Shown: in pieces, positions 4,925-5,096 of the stretch
Layout: each line of letters begins with the position of its first letter
Numbering within the stretch: the stretch's first letter is position 1
Origin: Oscillospiraceae bacterium
GTDB taxonomy: Bacteria; Bacillota; Clostridia; Oscillospirales; Ruminococcaceae
Length of the DNA: 5,096 nucleotides
Reading direction: 5' to 3'
Assembly: GCA_017410745.1 (NCBI GenBank)
Contig: JAFPPJ010000205.1
Coordinates: forward strand, 1-5,096
Notes under the pieces: generated by a model
Told to the model about the DNA's origin: nothing
The model's input: only the letters and a program-made list of their open reading frames with translations
The model's database searches: none
Position numbers and translations under genes: made by a program

Positions 4925-5096
4925 ATGGTAAAAATAAATACCCTGGATGAAAAGGAGATAAGGGCTATAGGAGATGCCTTTGCCGATCATGAATACGATC
5001 CATCCGAATACGGCATGGCATATCTGGGCAAAAGCCGACAGGCTGTCAGCGACTATATATGTGCCTATGTACGCATGGCAATAAACGAACGCATAC
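4925..5096 (+). CDS. Probable GNAT family N-acetyltransferase, N-terminal fragment
   Basis: The gene is cut by the window edge; 57 codons are visible and the frame is open to the last base. It starts at an ATG with an excellent AGAGGAGG site (4911-4918) 6 bases upstream, 28 bases after paralog 3, so it probably belongs to the same operon. The fragment begins MVKINTLDEKEIRAIGDAFA and continues with an acidic-aromatic HEYDPSEYGM stretch and a helix around AVSDYICAYVRMA. From memory this resembles the start of small GNAT acetyltransferases in Clostridia, but the acetyl-CoA-binding motif lies beyond the window. The frame and start are secure; the family is tentative. Confidence 0.6.
   Translation, partial: MVKINTLDEKEIRAIGDAFADHEYDPSEYGMAYLGKSRQAVSDYICAYVRMAINERI

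Overview
The window looks like chromosomal DNA of a low-to-mid-GC anaerobic Clostridia member, most plausibly Ruminococcus or another Oscillospiraceae/Lachnospiraceae gut lineage. This rests on strong AGGAGG-type ribosome binding sites, near-consensus sigma-A promoters (TTGACA-N17-TATAAT), frequent ATA isoleucine codons, and the protein families present. The genus is an inference. No RNA genes, CRISPR arrays, insertion sequences or attachment sites were seen.

Left part (36-2071, minus strand): a self-contained drug-efflux operon. A TetR-family repressor is followed by a MepA-like MATE transporter, with stop and start overlapping as ATGA. The operon has a strong promoter (TTGACA/17/TACAAT) whose -10 box and start site lie in a perfect inverted repeat with 16-bp arms, very likely the TetR operator.

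Middle part (2102-3306, minus strand): a two-gene unit. It holds a diverged member of the L-2-amino-thiazoline-4-carboxylate (ATC) hydrolase-like family and a four-helix membrane protein of unknown function, ending in a probable hairpin terminator before the tetR promoter.

Right part (3676-5096, plus strand): two more ATC hydrolase-like genes in tandem, 3 bp apart, followed by a gene cut by the window edge that is probably a GNAT acetyltransferase.

The 369-bp gap between the divergent hydrolase genes (3307-3675) is the most interesting stretch. It contains two back-to-back sigma-A promoters. An 18-bp GGTTAGC-N4-GCTAACC-type dyad sits at the predicted start site of each promoter (one perfect, one degenerate), and a third copy lies just before the plus-strand ribosome binding site. 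A separate ATGTTC-N3-GAACAT dyad sits almost exactly midway between the two start sites. The simplest reading is that all three hydrolase-like paralogs and the membrane protein form one regulon under one or two dimeric regulators not encoded next to the sites in this window. The substrate of the paralogs is unknown; the ATC hydrolase name comes only from the family.
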